A DNA stretch of 64,000 nucleotides from Sphingomonadales bacterium (GCA_016721875.1 JADKHG010000001.1:434001-498000), one strand, 5' to 3'. Shown: positions 1 through 8,910, counted from the stretch's first letter. Notes: generated by a model not told the origin, from the sequence alone. Numbers and translations are program-made.

Positions 1-939
1 GGCGAAGGGGCCGACTTCGGCTCCGCTAGCGATGCTGGCGCCCTCGATATGGCAATTGGCGCGGATTTTGACATTGTCCGCCACGCTAACGCCGGGGCCG
101 AAAAACACATTGGGTTCGATCAGGACATCTCGGCCAAGAACTGTGTCATAAGAGAACCAGACAGTCTCTGGCGCGATCAGGCTCGCGCCTTCCGCCATCG
201 CGGTAACGCGACGGCGTTTTTGCCATTCGCCTTCCATCGTCGCCAGCTCGCCGCGGCTGTTGATGCCGGCCACGTCATAGGGGTCAGTGGTCACCACATG
301 GCAATGCCGCCCGTCCTGCACAGCGATGTTGACGATATCGACCAGATAATATTCGCCCGCCGCATTGCTGTTGGTGACGCGGTCGAGCAAGGCGAACAGG
401 TCTTTTGACTTTACCGCCATCAGTCCGCTGTTGCACAATTTCACCGCGCGTTGATGTTCGGTCGCATCCTTATGTTCGACCATCCATTCGATCCGGTCGC
501 CAGAGGCGACGATGCGCCCATATTGCTGCGCGTCTGCGGGTTCAAAACCGAGCACGACGACTGCCGGATTATCGACATGATCCAGCCGGTCAATCATCGC
601 CTGCATCGTACTCGCCGGAACGAAAGGTACATCGCCATAGAGGATCAGCACATCACCGTCGAAATCCTTCAGCGCCCCCTCCGCCTGCTGCACCGCATGG
701 CCGGTGCCCAGTTGCGGTTCCTGAATGACGGTCTCGGCACTGTCGCCTAGCGCATCGCGCAACTGGTCTGCCTTGTCGCCGACCACCACCACCTTCTTTG
801 CAGGCGACAGCGCGTCGACGCTCGCCATCAGGTGCATCAGCATCGGCTGCCCGGCGATCGGGTGCAGCACTTTGTGCAGATCGGATTTCATGCGGGTGCC
901 TTTGCCCGCGGCGAGGATGATAGCTGCGATATTGCTCAT
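1..939 (-). CDS. glmU: Bifunctional GlmU (UDP-GlcNAc pyrophosphorylase / GlcN-1-P acetyltransferase), 5' part
   Basis: This cytoplasmic enzyme makes UDP-N-acetylglucosamine for peptidoglycan and LPS. The N-terminal domain joins GlcNAc-1-P to UTP and the C-terminal left-handed beta-helix acetylates GlcN-1-P. The first 313 codons are visible. The start ATG at 937-939 is followed at once by the nucleotidyltransferase signature LAAGKGTRM with KVLH and GQPM downstream. The frame stays open to the window edge, where hexapeptide-like repeats (GASIASGAEVGPFA) begin, so the acetyltransferase domain lies outside. It is divergent from the phosphoglycolate phosphatase gene, with 62 bp between them. Confidence 0.93.
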   Translation of the reverse strand, partial: MSNIAAIILAAGKGTRMKSDLHKVLHPIAGQPMLMHLMASVDALSPAKKVVVVGDKADQLRDALGDSAETVIQEPQLGTGHAVQQAEGALKDFDGDVLILYGDVPFVPASTMQAMIDRLDHVDNPAVVVLGFEPADAQQYGRIVASGDRIEWMVEHKDATEHQRAVKLCNSGLMAVKSKDLFALLDRVTNSNAAGEYYLVDIVNIAVQDGRHCHVVTTDPYDVAGINSRGELATMEGEWQKRRRVTAMAEGASLIAPETVWFSYDTVLGRDVLIEPNVFFGPGVSVADNVKIRANCHIEGASIASGAEVGPFA

Positions 940-1001
940 GGCGCAGCGCCATAAAGCGAAATGGTTGCAGTTTCCAGAATTTGCCGACAGCAGGGGGAAA
1001 T

Positions 1002-1687
1002 ATGACAAAATTCCCCTTCGACATTGTCGGCTTTGATCTGGACGGTACGTTGATCGACACCGCCGAGGATTTGCGCATGTCGTGCAACCACGCGCTGGAA
1101 CTCGCGGGAATATCGCCGCTCTCGCCAACACAAATCCGGTCGGCCATTGGCGGCGGAGCACGGGCGATGATCGAGCGCGGGATAACGCTCAACGGCAAGC
1201 AACCGGTGGAACCAGCGTTGTTCGAGCAGATGTTCGACCGCTTTCTGGCGCATTATGAAGCCAATATCGCGGTCCACAGCCGACCATTTGACGGCGCAAT
1301 CGCGATGCTCGACGCGTTGGACGCGATGGGAGTCAAAGCCGCAATCGTCACCAACAAACTGGAGGCATTGGCCGACAAATTGTTTCGCGAACTGGGGATA
1401 CGCGACCGGTTCACGGCGTTTCTCGGCCGCGATTCACTGGGCGAGGAACGCGGCAAGCCAGCACCCGACCTGATCCACGCGATGATCGAGCGGGCAGGCG
1501 GTGGTCGTGCGGTTTTTGTCGGCGATTCCGATTTCGACATAGGGCTGCACGGGCGGCGGGGATTCCGAGTGTCGCGGTCAGTTTCGGTTTTTTGCAATGC
1601 CCGGTCGAGGAACTGGGGGCGGACGCGGTGATTGATCATTTTGATGAGTTGATTTTTACACTGATTTCTCTGAAAACAGGTAAATGA
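1002..1687 (+). CDS. gph: Phosphoglycolate phosphatase, HAD family (frame broken by a 1-base deletion)
   Basis: A HAD-superfamily hydrolase that probably removes phosphate from 2-phosphoglycolate. Motif I is DLDGTLIDT at residues 12-20; motifs II (IVTNK) and IV (VGDSDFDIG) follow. After VGDSDFDIG the reading frame leaves the family and stops at 1631. Adding one G to the run at 1542-1544 restores AARAAGIPSVAVSFGF and a normal C-terminus ending at TGA 1685-1687. The restored protein is 228 residues, usual for Gph. Its stop would overlap the next start (ATGA at 1684-1687), which supports the restored end. The ATG at 1002 is preceded by the purine stretch AGGGGGAAA. Either a real lesion or, more likely, a sequence error. 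Confidence 0.85.
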
Positions 1688-2178
1688 AAATAACTTTCAA
1701 GGTTTTGCTTTACCTTGCGCTAACGTCGATGACTTGCGAAGGTTCTTTTGCGACTTGGAATGGAACCCATTGGGGCATGCAACCATCCGACGTCCAACAG
1801 GCGACAGGCGCAAAAGCGAAAAAAATCAAGCCATCAAAGAAAGATCGTAACGGGCTCGATAAGATTGGCAACTCGGGATTTTTCGAGGAAAATGGCAATC
1901 GGTACTCTGCTACATATTACTATGACGATAGGGGGCTGAAATCGGTCGCACTGACCTCTTCAACGCTGAAATGCGCAAATATTTTTGATTTTTTGACCAA
2001 AAAATATGGTCGTCATATCCGCCATAGCAACCAAACGATATTGCATTTGTTCATTTGGCACCATGGCGCTGAAGAAAACCGTATACGATTTCTGGTGATT
2101 GGAAACGGTCAAAGTTGCTCTACACACATTGAGCGTTTGTCAGACTATGAGGTGATCGATAAAAGTTCTGTCAACTAG
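1684..2178 (+). CDS. Hypothetical secreted protein
   Basis: I do not recognise a family. The 164-residue product begins with a Lys-starting hydrophobic segment (MKITFKVLLYLALTSMTC) that looks like a Sec signal peptide, so it is probably periplasmic. A stretch WNGTHWGMQPSDVQQ resembles short repeats in other small exported proteins with a W-G-M-x-P-x-x-V pattern. Base composition is clearly more AT-rich than its neighbours, which may point to a different origin. The start overlaps the restored end of gph by ATGA, and the stop overlaps the stop of the convergent nucleotidyltransferase gene in a CTAG. Confidence 0.6.
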   Translation: MKITFKVLLYLALTSMTCEGSFATWNGTHWGMQPSDVQQATGAKAKKIKPSKKDRNGLDKIGNSGFFEENGNRYSATYYYDDRGLKSVALTSSTLKCANIFDFLTKKYGRHIRHSNQTILHLFIWHHGAEENRIRFLVIGNGQSCSTHIERLSDYEVIDKSSVN

Positions 2179-3274
2179 CCCTTCCGCCACTTCGTCCACA
2201 AATGCCTGGCCAGCATCAGCGGCGGCATGCGTAGCCAGTGTGAGCGGATGTAGAAGGCGAGGCGCGTGACTTTGCGGGTCGGGCGGCCCCAGCCATCGCG
2301 GGCGGTAAGGCGGCGGACGAAGTAAGCGTCGGCTAACTTTTTGCGGCCCCATGTTTGTGGGATGGTGGTGCCATATAGACGGAGAGAAAGCCGCGCGGCA
2401 CATTGCACCGCTGGCAGAAGCTGGTGCCGCGCCGCGCGAGCGGACAGTTGCGGCCAGAAGTCGGGGTCGGACTCTGCAAACTGCGTGGTGAGGCAGTGAA
2501 AATCCCACAAATTGCGCAAACCACCCGCGAGATCGCCATCCGCAATCATGTGCGCGGTACAGTGAATGACCATGTCGGTGGGGGAGAGGACGCACAGAGT
2601 CTCCGTTCGTGCTGAGCTTGTCGAAGGACGGGACTCGCTGCGGTTTCGTGCTTCGACAGGCTCAGCACGAACGGTGAGGTTTGAATCGATTAGCTGCGCA
2701 TTCGCCAACATCCCCGCCGCATCCGGACTCGGTCGCGCCGTCAGCGGCAGGATTGTGTGGTGTACATCGATCATCCGGTCGCGCTCTTTGTGGATCAGCG
2801 GGGGCAGCTCGTGCATATGGTCTCGGTAATAGGCGTCGTCATAGGCGTCCTCCTTTACCCATTCCCAGCCGCCTTTGGACAGCAACAGTGCCTCGACCTG
2901 CGGCAAATCCTCGCGCGCGACCAGGACATCGAGGTCGCCAATATGCCGCCCCTCGCCCGCCTTGAGGTCCGCGGCGACATAGGCAGTGCCTTTCATCAGC
3001 ACGACCTTGCCCGGATAGTCGGACAATGCCCGCGCGGCTGTTCCGCCTCCCACAGAGCAGAACGGCGTTGATAATCTGCGTTAATGCGCGCTTCGGCAAG
3101 GATTTCTGCAACTTTGGGAGGCACCGACTCAGATTTGAGTCGCTCCGCCAACGTGCCGATCAGCTGCTCGGCGCGTGCCATTGCGATCAAAGCGGTCCAG
3201 TCATTGGCATCGAGCGCGCGGGTGGTCGCTGGCTCGCGCAGCGCATCGACCAGCAGCATCGCGTCACAGCTCAT
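2175..3274 (-). CDS. Nucleotidyltransferase family protein of an HPr-rel-A-type system (frame broken near 3038)
   Basis: Resembles the NTP_transf_5 (PF14907) nucleotidyltransferases. The core shows VLMKGTAY followed by a GDLDVLV metal-binding motif, and later LSPTDMVIHC and GGLRNLWDFH. The N-terminal part (MSCDAMLLVDALREP...) is in another frame. One missing base at about 3038 (CAG-CCGCG for CAG-GCCGCG on the coding strand) joins the two halves into a 366-residue protein. The start ATG at 3272-3274 overlaps the HprK-like stop (ATGA), so translation is probably coupled. A 72-bp palindromic repeat sits in frame inside the gene and encodes about 24 extra residues. Likely cytoplasmic; substrate unknown. 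Confidence 0.75.
2603..2674. repeat. 72-bp palindromic repeat inserted in frame
   Basis: Two 24-bp arms (2603-2626 and 2651-2674) are inverted copies with one mismatch and enclose a 24-base loop. The arm motif CCGTTCGTGCTGAGCTTGTC is, from memory, a common dispersed repeat in sphingomonad genomes. It usually lies between genes. Here the unit is 72 bp, so it adds exactly 24 codons, and the coding strand reads VRAEPVEARNRSESRPSTSS within the nucleotidyltransferase. Confidence 0.85.
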
Positions 3275-4125
3275 GCCAACTGCTCCCACAGCCCCTCGGC
3301 GAGCGAGACCGCCTCGGCGCCCGACTGATAATCGATCGCGCGCGCCGGAGTAGTTTTTATGAATCGTGTCATCGCGGTGAACCCTGCTTCACCCAGTGCA
3401 ACATAATTGGTCGAGGCCTGCGTCATCCGCATGAAGGTTTCGCCCGGCGCAACGTCACGCACCGCCCAGTTGTGGCCATAGCGCGGGAACAGCAGCAATG
3501 CGGGCTTTGCCGGTTCCGCCATACGGGCGATGGCATCGACGGGCGGCATCAGGTGGCGGATATTGCCCTTGGGCGTGCCCTCCATCAGCGGACCGAACCG
3601 CGCGGCATCGGCCTGCGCCTCCATCGCGGCAATCGCCTCATTCTTCAGGCTGATGAGACGGGGAAAGGGCACCGCCGCGCCGCTTTCCAGATCGAGCAGA
3701 ACAAATTCGTCGCCCATGAAGCGCCAGCCCGACTGTCCGAGTAGCGCCGACAAAGTCGATTTGCCCGACCCCGATGCGCCGGTCATGATCAGCGCCTTGC
3801 CATCCTTTTCCACCGCGCTGGCGTGGAGTAGCAGATGCCGCCGCCAGCCGAGCGCCATTTGCAGGTTCATCCCCATTTCGGCTGCAAGGAGCGCTTGCGC
3901 CAATGGCAAGGGTGCGGCGTCGGGGAGCATATAGTCGCCTTCGATCATCACCGATGGACGGATGAAGCGGCGCAGCATGCTGACCGCCTCCAACCGGACC
4001 GAAAAGTCGGGGATTTCAGGCTTTGGATAATCGGCATAAAGCGCCGCAAGCTGGTCTACCGGGCTGCGCCACTGTGAACCGATGCGAAAAGCCGCCGGGC
4101 CGACCTGCGCCGAAAATTCATGCAT
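3271..4125 (-). CDS. HprK-related kinase A
   Basis: A 284-residue P-loop protein related to the C-terminal domain of HPr kinase/phosphorylase. The Walker A motif GASGSGKST is at residues 116-124, followed by an acidic stretch MGDEFVLLDLESG like the HprK capping region. It lacks the N-terminal domain of true HprK. It overlaps the PqqD-like gene by 8 bp upstream and the nucleotidyltransferase gene by 4 bp downstream, so the three form one transcription unit. The phosphorylation target is not known; in related sets these genes accompany polysaccharide or exosortase loci, none of which is visible here. Confidence 0.82.
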   Translation of the reverse strand: MHEFSAQVGPAAFRIGSQWRSPVDQLAALYADYPKPEIPDFSVRLEAVSMLRRFIRPSVMIEGDYMLPDAAPLPLAQALLAAEMGMNLQMALGWRRHLLLHASAVEKDGKALIMTGASGSGKSTLSALLGQSGWRFMGDEFVLLDLESGAAVPFPRLISLKNEAIAAMEAQADAARFGPLMEGTPKGNIRHLMPPVDAIARMAEPAKPALLLFPRYGHNWAVRDVAPGETFMRMTQASTNYVALGEAGFTAMTRFIKTTPARAIDYQSGAEAVSLAEGLWEQLA

Positions 4126-4420
4126 CTTGGCCGTCCAGTTTATCGACCAGACCCAAATCGACTAGTTCGTCAATCCGCGCCGCGAGCACAGCCTTTGCCT
4201 CGACCGCATCGCCCAAATCAAAATCCTTGGATAGCCGCGTCAGCAACTGATCGAGCGTCAGCGCGTCCTCACCCATCGCCGCTAAGATTTGCGGGACGGG
4301 TTCGACGACCATATGGGTAACACCCGAGCGGCGATGGTAAATGAGCGTCAGGCCGTCGAGCGGTTCGACCAGCATCGCGTCGGTCGTATCCGCACGGTAC
4401 AGGGGTTCGGCTCCGCTCAT
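4118..4420 (-). CDS. PqqD-family protein of an HPr-rel-A-type system
   Basis: A 100-residue protein with a predicted winged-helix fold like PqqD (RiPP-recognition type): beta-rich start (LDGLTLIYHRRSGVTHMV) and helical end (LDQLLTRLSKDFDL ... ELVDLGLVDKL). PqqD relatives bind peptide substrates for partner enzymes, but no precursor peptide is evident nearby. It is the first gene of the overlapping trio with the HprK-like kinase and nucleotidyltransferase. The 43 bp to the next gene upstream could hold part of its promoter. Confidence 0.75.
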   Translation of the reverse strand: MSGAEPLYRADTTDAMLVEPLDGLTLIYHRRSGVTHMVVEPVPQILAAMGEDALTLDQLLTRLSKDFDLGDAVEAKAVLAARIDELVDLGLVDKLDGQDA

Positions 4421-4463
4421 CCAGCAGACCTAACAAAGCGCGGTTAAATTACAATGTTTGGGA

Positions 4464-4880
4464 TCAACGCGGCATTTGCAGCGAGGCGTAGCAGGTGAAC
4501 CCGCTCTGCCCCGCCTGCAACCGGCGGATATAGTTCATATAGGCGCGGTTCTGCTCATAGGTCGTGCCTGGTAATGAGCGCCCCCGAAGCGCGGCCTTGA
4601 CCTGTTCGCCGGTATATTTCTGACCTGTCGCGGTGAACGACCCTGGCGTATCGGGAGCAACCAAACGACCGTCGGCGGCAATATTCATGCCGGAACCGTG
4701 CGGTCCGGGCACGGGAATCTGACAATTCAACACTGATCCGGCGGTTTGCGCCAGCGCGGGGCGCACTGTTATCACCGCCGAAGCAGCAGCGGCGCCCAGC
4801 ATCAATGCCCTGCGGCTCGTCGGACCGGTCAGCTTGTCAGCGCCGGTTTTCGTGCCGTTTTCTGTGTTATCCTGATCCAT
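4464..4880 (-). CDS. Small Tat-exported protein of unknown function
   Basis: I do not recognise the mature domain. I chose the ATG at 4878-4880, giving 138 residues; a start further upstream is possible but adds sequence with no family look. A twin-arginine signal is clear: SRRALMLGAAAASAV followed by an ALA-type cleavage site at RPALAQ. The mature part has two cysteines (VLNCQIPV and GFTCYASL) and could form a disulphide in the periplasm. It is divergent from phoR, with about 170 bp between the two starts. Confidence 0.65.
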   Translation of the reverse strand: MDQDNTENGTKTGADKLTGPTSRRALMLGAAAASAVITVRPALAQTAGSVLNCQIPVPGPHGSGMNIAADGRLVAPDTPGSFTATGQKYTGEQVKAALRGRSLPGTTYEQNRAYMNYIRRLQAGQSGFTCYASLQMPR

Positions 4881-5048
4881 ATCGATCCGATGCCCTGTAA
4901 ATCTGTCCGCGCAATAGCAGATATTGCGATGAAATCCATGTAAAGCCTCCGTCATAAAAATGCCGTCTATAAGTGGGACAAGCGCAGACGTGGATGCTAA
5001 CATCGTTCAGTACCCAGTATTTGTTATGATTCGCAACGGATTGGAAAA

Positions 5049-6272
5049 ATGTTCCTGAACGCAAGGATGGTTTCCGGTCTGATGGCAGTCGCACTGTGCG
5101 CATGGATCGCTGGATGGGTGCCGGGTACCGCGGAGCGCATCCTGATCATGGTGGTCGGTTCCACTGCAGTTTTCCTCGCCATGTTTTACCGGCATGAGGA
5201 CGGTGTCCATATCCGTCGCCACAGCGCACTTGAAACGCAAAGTGATGCTTTGATCGACCACCCCCAGTTCGATGTCATTATCGAAGCGGTCCCCGATCCA
5301 CTGCTGTTCATCCAGAATGACCGGGTAATCGCGGCAAATGCGGCGGCCACAGATTTGCTAGGCAAGGAAGTGCTGGGGCAGAATGTGCGGTTGGCGATCC
5401 GCCATGCAGGCGCGATCGAACGGCTAACCGATCCACAAGCTGAGCACAGCGGTCGGGCTTTTTCGGTGAGCGGGCTGGGTCGTCGGGATCAATATTGGGA
5501 TATGCGCATTCAGGCGCTCGATGCCGACACCAAAGCGGTTTCGCTGCGCGACCGGACGATGGAACGTGCGACCGAAAAGGTGCGTGCCGATTTCGTCGCA
5601 AATGCCAGTCATGAGTTAATGACGCCGCTTGCTTCGATTAAAGGCAGCATCGAAACGCTGCAAAGCCCGGAAGCAGGCAATGACGCAGAGGCGCGGGATC
5701 GCTTTTTGGGAATCATGTCGCGGGAGGCCTTGCGGATGCAGTCGCTGATCCGCGATCTGATTTCCTTGTCTCGGATAGAGGCGGAGGGACACGATCTTGT
5801 TCCATCCCCCGTGTCACTGCCGGATTTGGTGGGCACCGTAGTCGGTGGCCTGAAAAGCGGTTCAGATCCGCGCGCCAACGATATTGTTGTTAAAGCTCCT
5901 GATACCCTGCCCGATGTTTCCGGCGATCCTCGACAGATCGAATTGCTGGTGAGTAACCTTGTCGCCAACGCCATGAAATATGGCACCGACGGGACGCCGG
6001 TAACTGTCGTGATGGACGCAACCCCCTCTGGTTCGATGGTCGCATTGTCGGTCAGCGACCAAGGCGAAGGCATTCCGCCCGAGCATATTCCGCGCCTGAC
6101 CGAGCGCTTTTATCGCGTCGATTCAGGCCGTAGCCGCTCGGTCGGCGGCACAGGGCTGGGGCTCTCACTGGTCAAGCACATTGTCGAACGCCACCGTGGC
6201 CATCTCGAAATTCGCAGCAAGGTGGGTGAAGGCACAACCGTCACGGTGCGCCTGCCGGTGGCTCAATCCTGA
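5049..6272 (+). CDS. phoR: Phosphate regulon sensor histidine kinase PhoR
   Basis: Inner-membrane sensor kinase that, with PhoB, switches on phosphate-starvation genes. Two hydrophobic helices fill residues 8-48. A PAS-like segment follows (FDVIIEAVPDPLLFIQN, about 74-90). The phospho-acceptor box DFVANASHELMTPLASIKG places the active His at residue 188. The ATPase domain shows NLVANAMKYG (N box), DQGEGI (G1) and GGTGLGLSLVKH (G2). The 407-residue length fits the family. It stands at the head of the pst cluster while its partner phoB is at the far end, about 5.4 kb downstream, an arrangement common in alphaproteobacteria. Confidence 0.92.
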   Translation: MFLNARMVSGLMAVALCAWIAGWVPGTAERILIMVVGSTAVFLAMFYRHEDGVHIRRHSALETQSDALIDHPQFDVIIEAVPDPLLFIQNDRVIAANAAATDLLGKEVLGQNVRLAIRHAGAIERLTDPQAEHSGRAFSVSGLGRRDQYWDMRIQALDADTKAVSLRDRTMERATEKVRADFVANASHELMTPLASIKGSIETLQSPEAGNDAEARDRFLGIMSREALRMQSLIRDLISLSRIEAEGHDLVPSPVSLPDLVGTVVGGLKSGSDPRANDIVVKAPDTLPDVSGDPRQIELLVSNLVANAMKYGTDGTPVTVVMDATPSGSMVALSVSDQGEGIPPEHIPRLTERFYRVDSGRSRSVGGTGLGLSLVKHIVERHRGHLEIRSKVGEGTTVTVRLPVAQS

Positions 6273-6294
6273 TCGTAACAATCGCGTCGCCAAA

Positions 6295-6312
6295 CTGTCA
6301 CAGTGTCGTAAC
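6295..6312 (+). promoter_or_regulatory. Putative Pho box upstream of pstS
   Basis: The bases CTGTCACAGTGTCGTAAC match two direct 7-bp half-sites with a 4-bp spacer (CTGTCAC-N4-TCGTAAC). The first half is perfect against the PhoB consensus and the second matches 4 of 7. It lies 67 bp upstream of the pstS start, inside the short gap after phoR, so pstS and the genes beyond it can respond to PhoB independently of phoR. Confidence 0.65.
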
Positions 6313-6379
6313 ATTGGTCGTGCAGAGGACCTGCGAGCGGGAACATATCCCGTCGATTCGCATGGGAAAGCTGCATAAC

Positions 6380-7432
6380 ATGAAAAGCAAATTCACATTG
6401 ATCGCTCTTGGCGCTTTGGCGCTGGCAGGCTGTAACGATCAGGCATCAACCGGCGCTGCTGGTGGCGGTTCGCGTCAGGAAATCCGCATTGTCGGCTCCT
6501 CAACCGTATTCCCTTTTGCCAAGGCTGTTGCCGAAGCATTTTCGAAGGCTGATCCCAGCCGCAAAGCTCCGGTGCTTGAATCGAACGGCACGGGTGCGGG
6601 CATCGAACAATTCTGCGCGGGCGTCGGTGCACAAACACCTGACATCGCCAATGCCTCGCGCCGCATGAAGAAGGCCGAGTTTGAATCTTGCCAGAAGAAT
6701 GGCGTGACCGACATTGTCGAAATCCAGATTGGCGTCGATGGTCTTGCACTGGCCGAATCGGTCAAAGGTCCGGCATTCGAACTGACCACGGTTGATGTTT
6801 ATAAAGCGCTGGCGGCCAATCCCTTTGGCAAGCCGCAGACCGCGAAAAACTGGTCGGATGTGAACCCGAAACTCCCCAACCTACCGATCGCCGTTTTCGG
6901 TCCGCCGACCACGTCAGGTACGCGTGATTCGTTCCACGAACTGATCATGGAAGCCGGTTGCAAATCCGACGCGGCAATGAAGGCGCTGAAGGACAGCGAC
7001 GAGAAGAAATATAAGGCAACCTGCACCGAAATCCGCACCGATGGCGCGTTCAAGGAGCAGGGCGAAAATGACAATCTGATCGTACAGAAGCTGACCGCCA
7101 ACCCCAATATGCTCGGCATTTTCGGCTATAGCTATATGGAAGAAAACGCCTCATCGGTGCGCGGCATCACAATGGACGGCATCGCCCCGACCTATGAAAC
7201 AATCGCCGACGGCAAATATCCCGGTGCGCGCAAGATGTTCATCTATGTGAAAAAGGCGCATCTCGACAAAATTCCCGGCATCAAGGAATTTGTCACCGAA
7301 TTCGTCAATGCTGGCGAAACGGGCGGTTATCTGACCAAAATCGGCATGATTGCGTCGAATGAAGGTGATCGTACCAAGGCAAAAGAGGCTTCGACCGGCC
7401 TTTCGTTGCTGACCAGTGCAGAATTGAAATAA
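6380..7432 (+). CDS. pstS: Phosphate-binding lipoprotein PstS
   Basis: Substrate-binding component of the high-affinity phosphate ABC importer. The ATG at 6380 gives a lipoprotein signal (IALGALALAGC, with lipobox LAGC at residues 15-18), so the protein is probably anchored to the outer face of the inner membrane. Phosphate-contact motifs GSSTVFPFA and TTSGTRDSF are present, along with the long C-terminal domain. The mature length is normal for an alphaproteobacterial PstS. It is followed by a strong hairpin before pstC, which should keep pstS mRNA more abundant than that of the permease genes. Confidence 0.93.
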   Translation: MKSKFTLIALGALALAGCNDQASTGAAGGGSRQEIRIVGSSTVFPFAKAVAEAFSKADPSRKAPVLESNGTGAGIEQFCAGVGAQTPDIANASRRMKKAEFESCQKNGVTDIVEIQIGVDGLALAESVKGPAFELTTVDVYKALAANPFGKPQTAKNWSDVNPKLPNLPIAVFGPPTTSGTRDSFHELIMEAGCKSDAAMKALKDSDEKKYKATCTEIRTDGAFKEQGENDNLIVQKLTANPNMLGIFGYSYMEENASSVRGITMDGIAPTYETIADGKYPGARKMFIYVKKAHLDKIPGIKEFVTEFVNAGETGGYLTKIGMIASNEGDRTKAKEASTGLSLLTSAELK

Positions 7433-7458
7433 AACTGTAACAAAGTGGGTCTTTATGC

Positions 7459-7498
7459 GGTGGAGGCACGGACAGAGTCGTGCCTCCACCCTGTTTTT
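7459..7498 (+). terminator. Rho-independent hairpin between pstS and pstC
   Basis: A perfect 12-bp stem (7459-7470 with 7479-7490, GGTGGAGGCACG) with an 8-base loop is followed by CTGTTTTT. It can act as a partial terminator or as a 3' stabiliser of pstS mRNA. The same GC-rich stem is too perfect to be chance. Confidence 0.8.
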
Positions 7499-7536
7499 GA
7501 CAGATTTCTTCGGAAGGCGTGCAGGACTGTGATGCA

Positions 7537-8910
7537 ATGACCGGTACCGGTTTGCTCTTCCTAATTGCAGGCATGGCATTGCTTGCCTGGCTGGTGGGAC
7601 GCGCGCGTGCGACATCGCTGGCGCGCGGCGGCGGCGCACTAAACAGTCTGCCTTCTTATCATGGCTGGTTCCTGCTGGTGTGCGCGGTTGTGCCGCCTTT
7701 GCTGTTCCTCGCTTTTTGGTCAGCGATTTCGCCCGCCTTGGTCACCAATATGGTGCTTTCTGATCCGGTCGCTTCGGCACTTCCTGCAGACGCCTTTGGC
7801 CGGGCGTCGATCCTGTCGGAAGCGCGATCGATTGCGCAGGGTTTGCAGGACAAGGGATTCCAACCGGCGAGTCAGCCTTTTGTGCCTTTGTACAAAGCGG
7901 CATTGGCACATTACCAATTGCTCGGCACCATTGCCACGGCACTGCTCGCCTTTGCAGGCGGAGCCTTTGCCTTCACCCGTATCCGTCCGGATTTCCGCGC
8001 GCGCAACCGGGTCGAAACCCTGGTGATGTGGGGGTTGATGCTGGCCTCGCTAATCGCGATCATCACCACTTTGGGCATCCTGGCGTCGCTGCTGTTTGAA
8101 ACCTATCGCTTCTTCACACTGGTCTCTCCACTCGAATTTCTTACCGGAACCGACTGGAACCCGAAGGCGAACGTCACTCCCGGTGCGGACAATGGCTATG
8201 GTGCAATCCCGCTATTCTGGGGAACCATCTTTATTGGTGCGATTATCGCCATGCTGGTGGCGATTCCCCTTGGATTGATGAGCGCGATTTTCCTGACGCA
8301 ATATGCCAGCGCCCGTGTGCGCCGCTGGATGAAGCCGGTGCTCGAAATCCTCGCAGGCATCCCGACGGTGGTTTACGGCTATTTCGCCGCACTCACCATC
8401 GCACCTATGGTGCGCGACTTTGCGGTGATGGTTGGCATGTCAAATGCTGCCTCGGACAATGCGCTGGCGGCAGGTGTAGTGATGGGGGTGATGATCATCC
8501 CCTTGGTCTCATCAATGTCCGACGACAGCCTTGCTGCGGTTCCCAGCGCGATGCGCGACGGCTCGCTGGCAATGGGCGCGACCAAGAGCGAAACAATCAA
8601 AAAAGTGCTGCTGCCCGCTGCTCTTCCCGGGGTGGTCGGTGGCGTATTGCTCGCGATCAGCCGCGCGATAGGCGAAACTATGATCGTGGTGATGGCGGCG
8701 GGGTACACCGCCAATCTGACCGCCAATCCGTTCGAGACGATTTCGACGGTGACGGTGCAGATCGTCGCGTTGCTGACGGGTGATCAGGATTTCAATAGCC
8801 CGCAAACGCTAGCGGCCTTCGCATTGGGGTTGGTACTGTTTGTGGTGACGCTGCTGCTCAACCTCGTCGCGCTGCGGGTCGTCAAAAAATATCGGGAGGC
8901 TTATGAATAA
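7537..8910 (+). CDS. pstC: Phosphate ABC transporter permease PstC
   Basis: Inner-membrane permease subunit that forms the phosphate channel with PstA. The protein has 457 residues, much longer than E. coli PstC, because of an N-terminal membrane region and a periplasmic loop (the PF12501-type extension seen in alphaproteobacteria). The core permease domain includes the EAA-like loop GSLAMGATKSETIKKVLLP and SRAIGETMIVVMAAG. I chose ATG 7537, with AGGAC about 9 bases upstream, over GTG 7519. The gene overlaps pstA by 8 bp. Confidence 0.9.
   Translation: MTGTGLLFLIAGMALLAWLVGRARATSLARGGGALNSLPSYHGWFLLVCAVVPPLLFLAFWSAISPALVTNMVLSDPVASALPADAFGRASILSEARSIAQGLQDKGFQPASQPFVPLYKAALAHYQLLGTIATALLAFAGGAFAFTRIRPDFRARNRVETLVMWGLMLASLIAIITTLGILASLLFETYRFFTLVSPLEFLTGTDWNPKANVTPGADNGYGAIPLFWGTIFIGAIIAMLVAIPLGLMSAIFLTQYASARVRRWMKPVLEILAGIPTVVYGYFAALTIAPMVRDFAVMVGMSNAASDNALAAGVVMGVMIIPLVSSMSDDSLAAVPSAMRDGSLAMGATKSETIKKVLLPAALPGVVGGVLLAISRAIGETMIVVMAAGYTANLTANPFETISTVTVQIVALLTGDQDFNSPQTLAAFALGLVLFVVTLLLNLVALRVVKKYREAYE

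Noticed and set aside
2603..2674. Insertion-sequence terminal repeats
   Set aside because: Only 24 bases lie between the arms and no transposase or target duplication is present.
7434..7446. A Pho-like half-site CTGTAAC after pstS
   Set aside because: Only one half-site is present and it lies before an intergenic hairpin, so it is probably chance.
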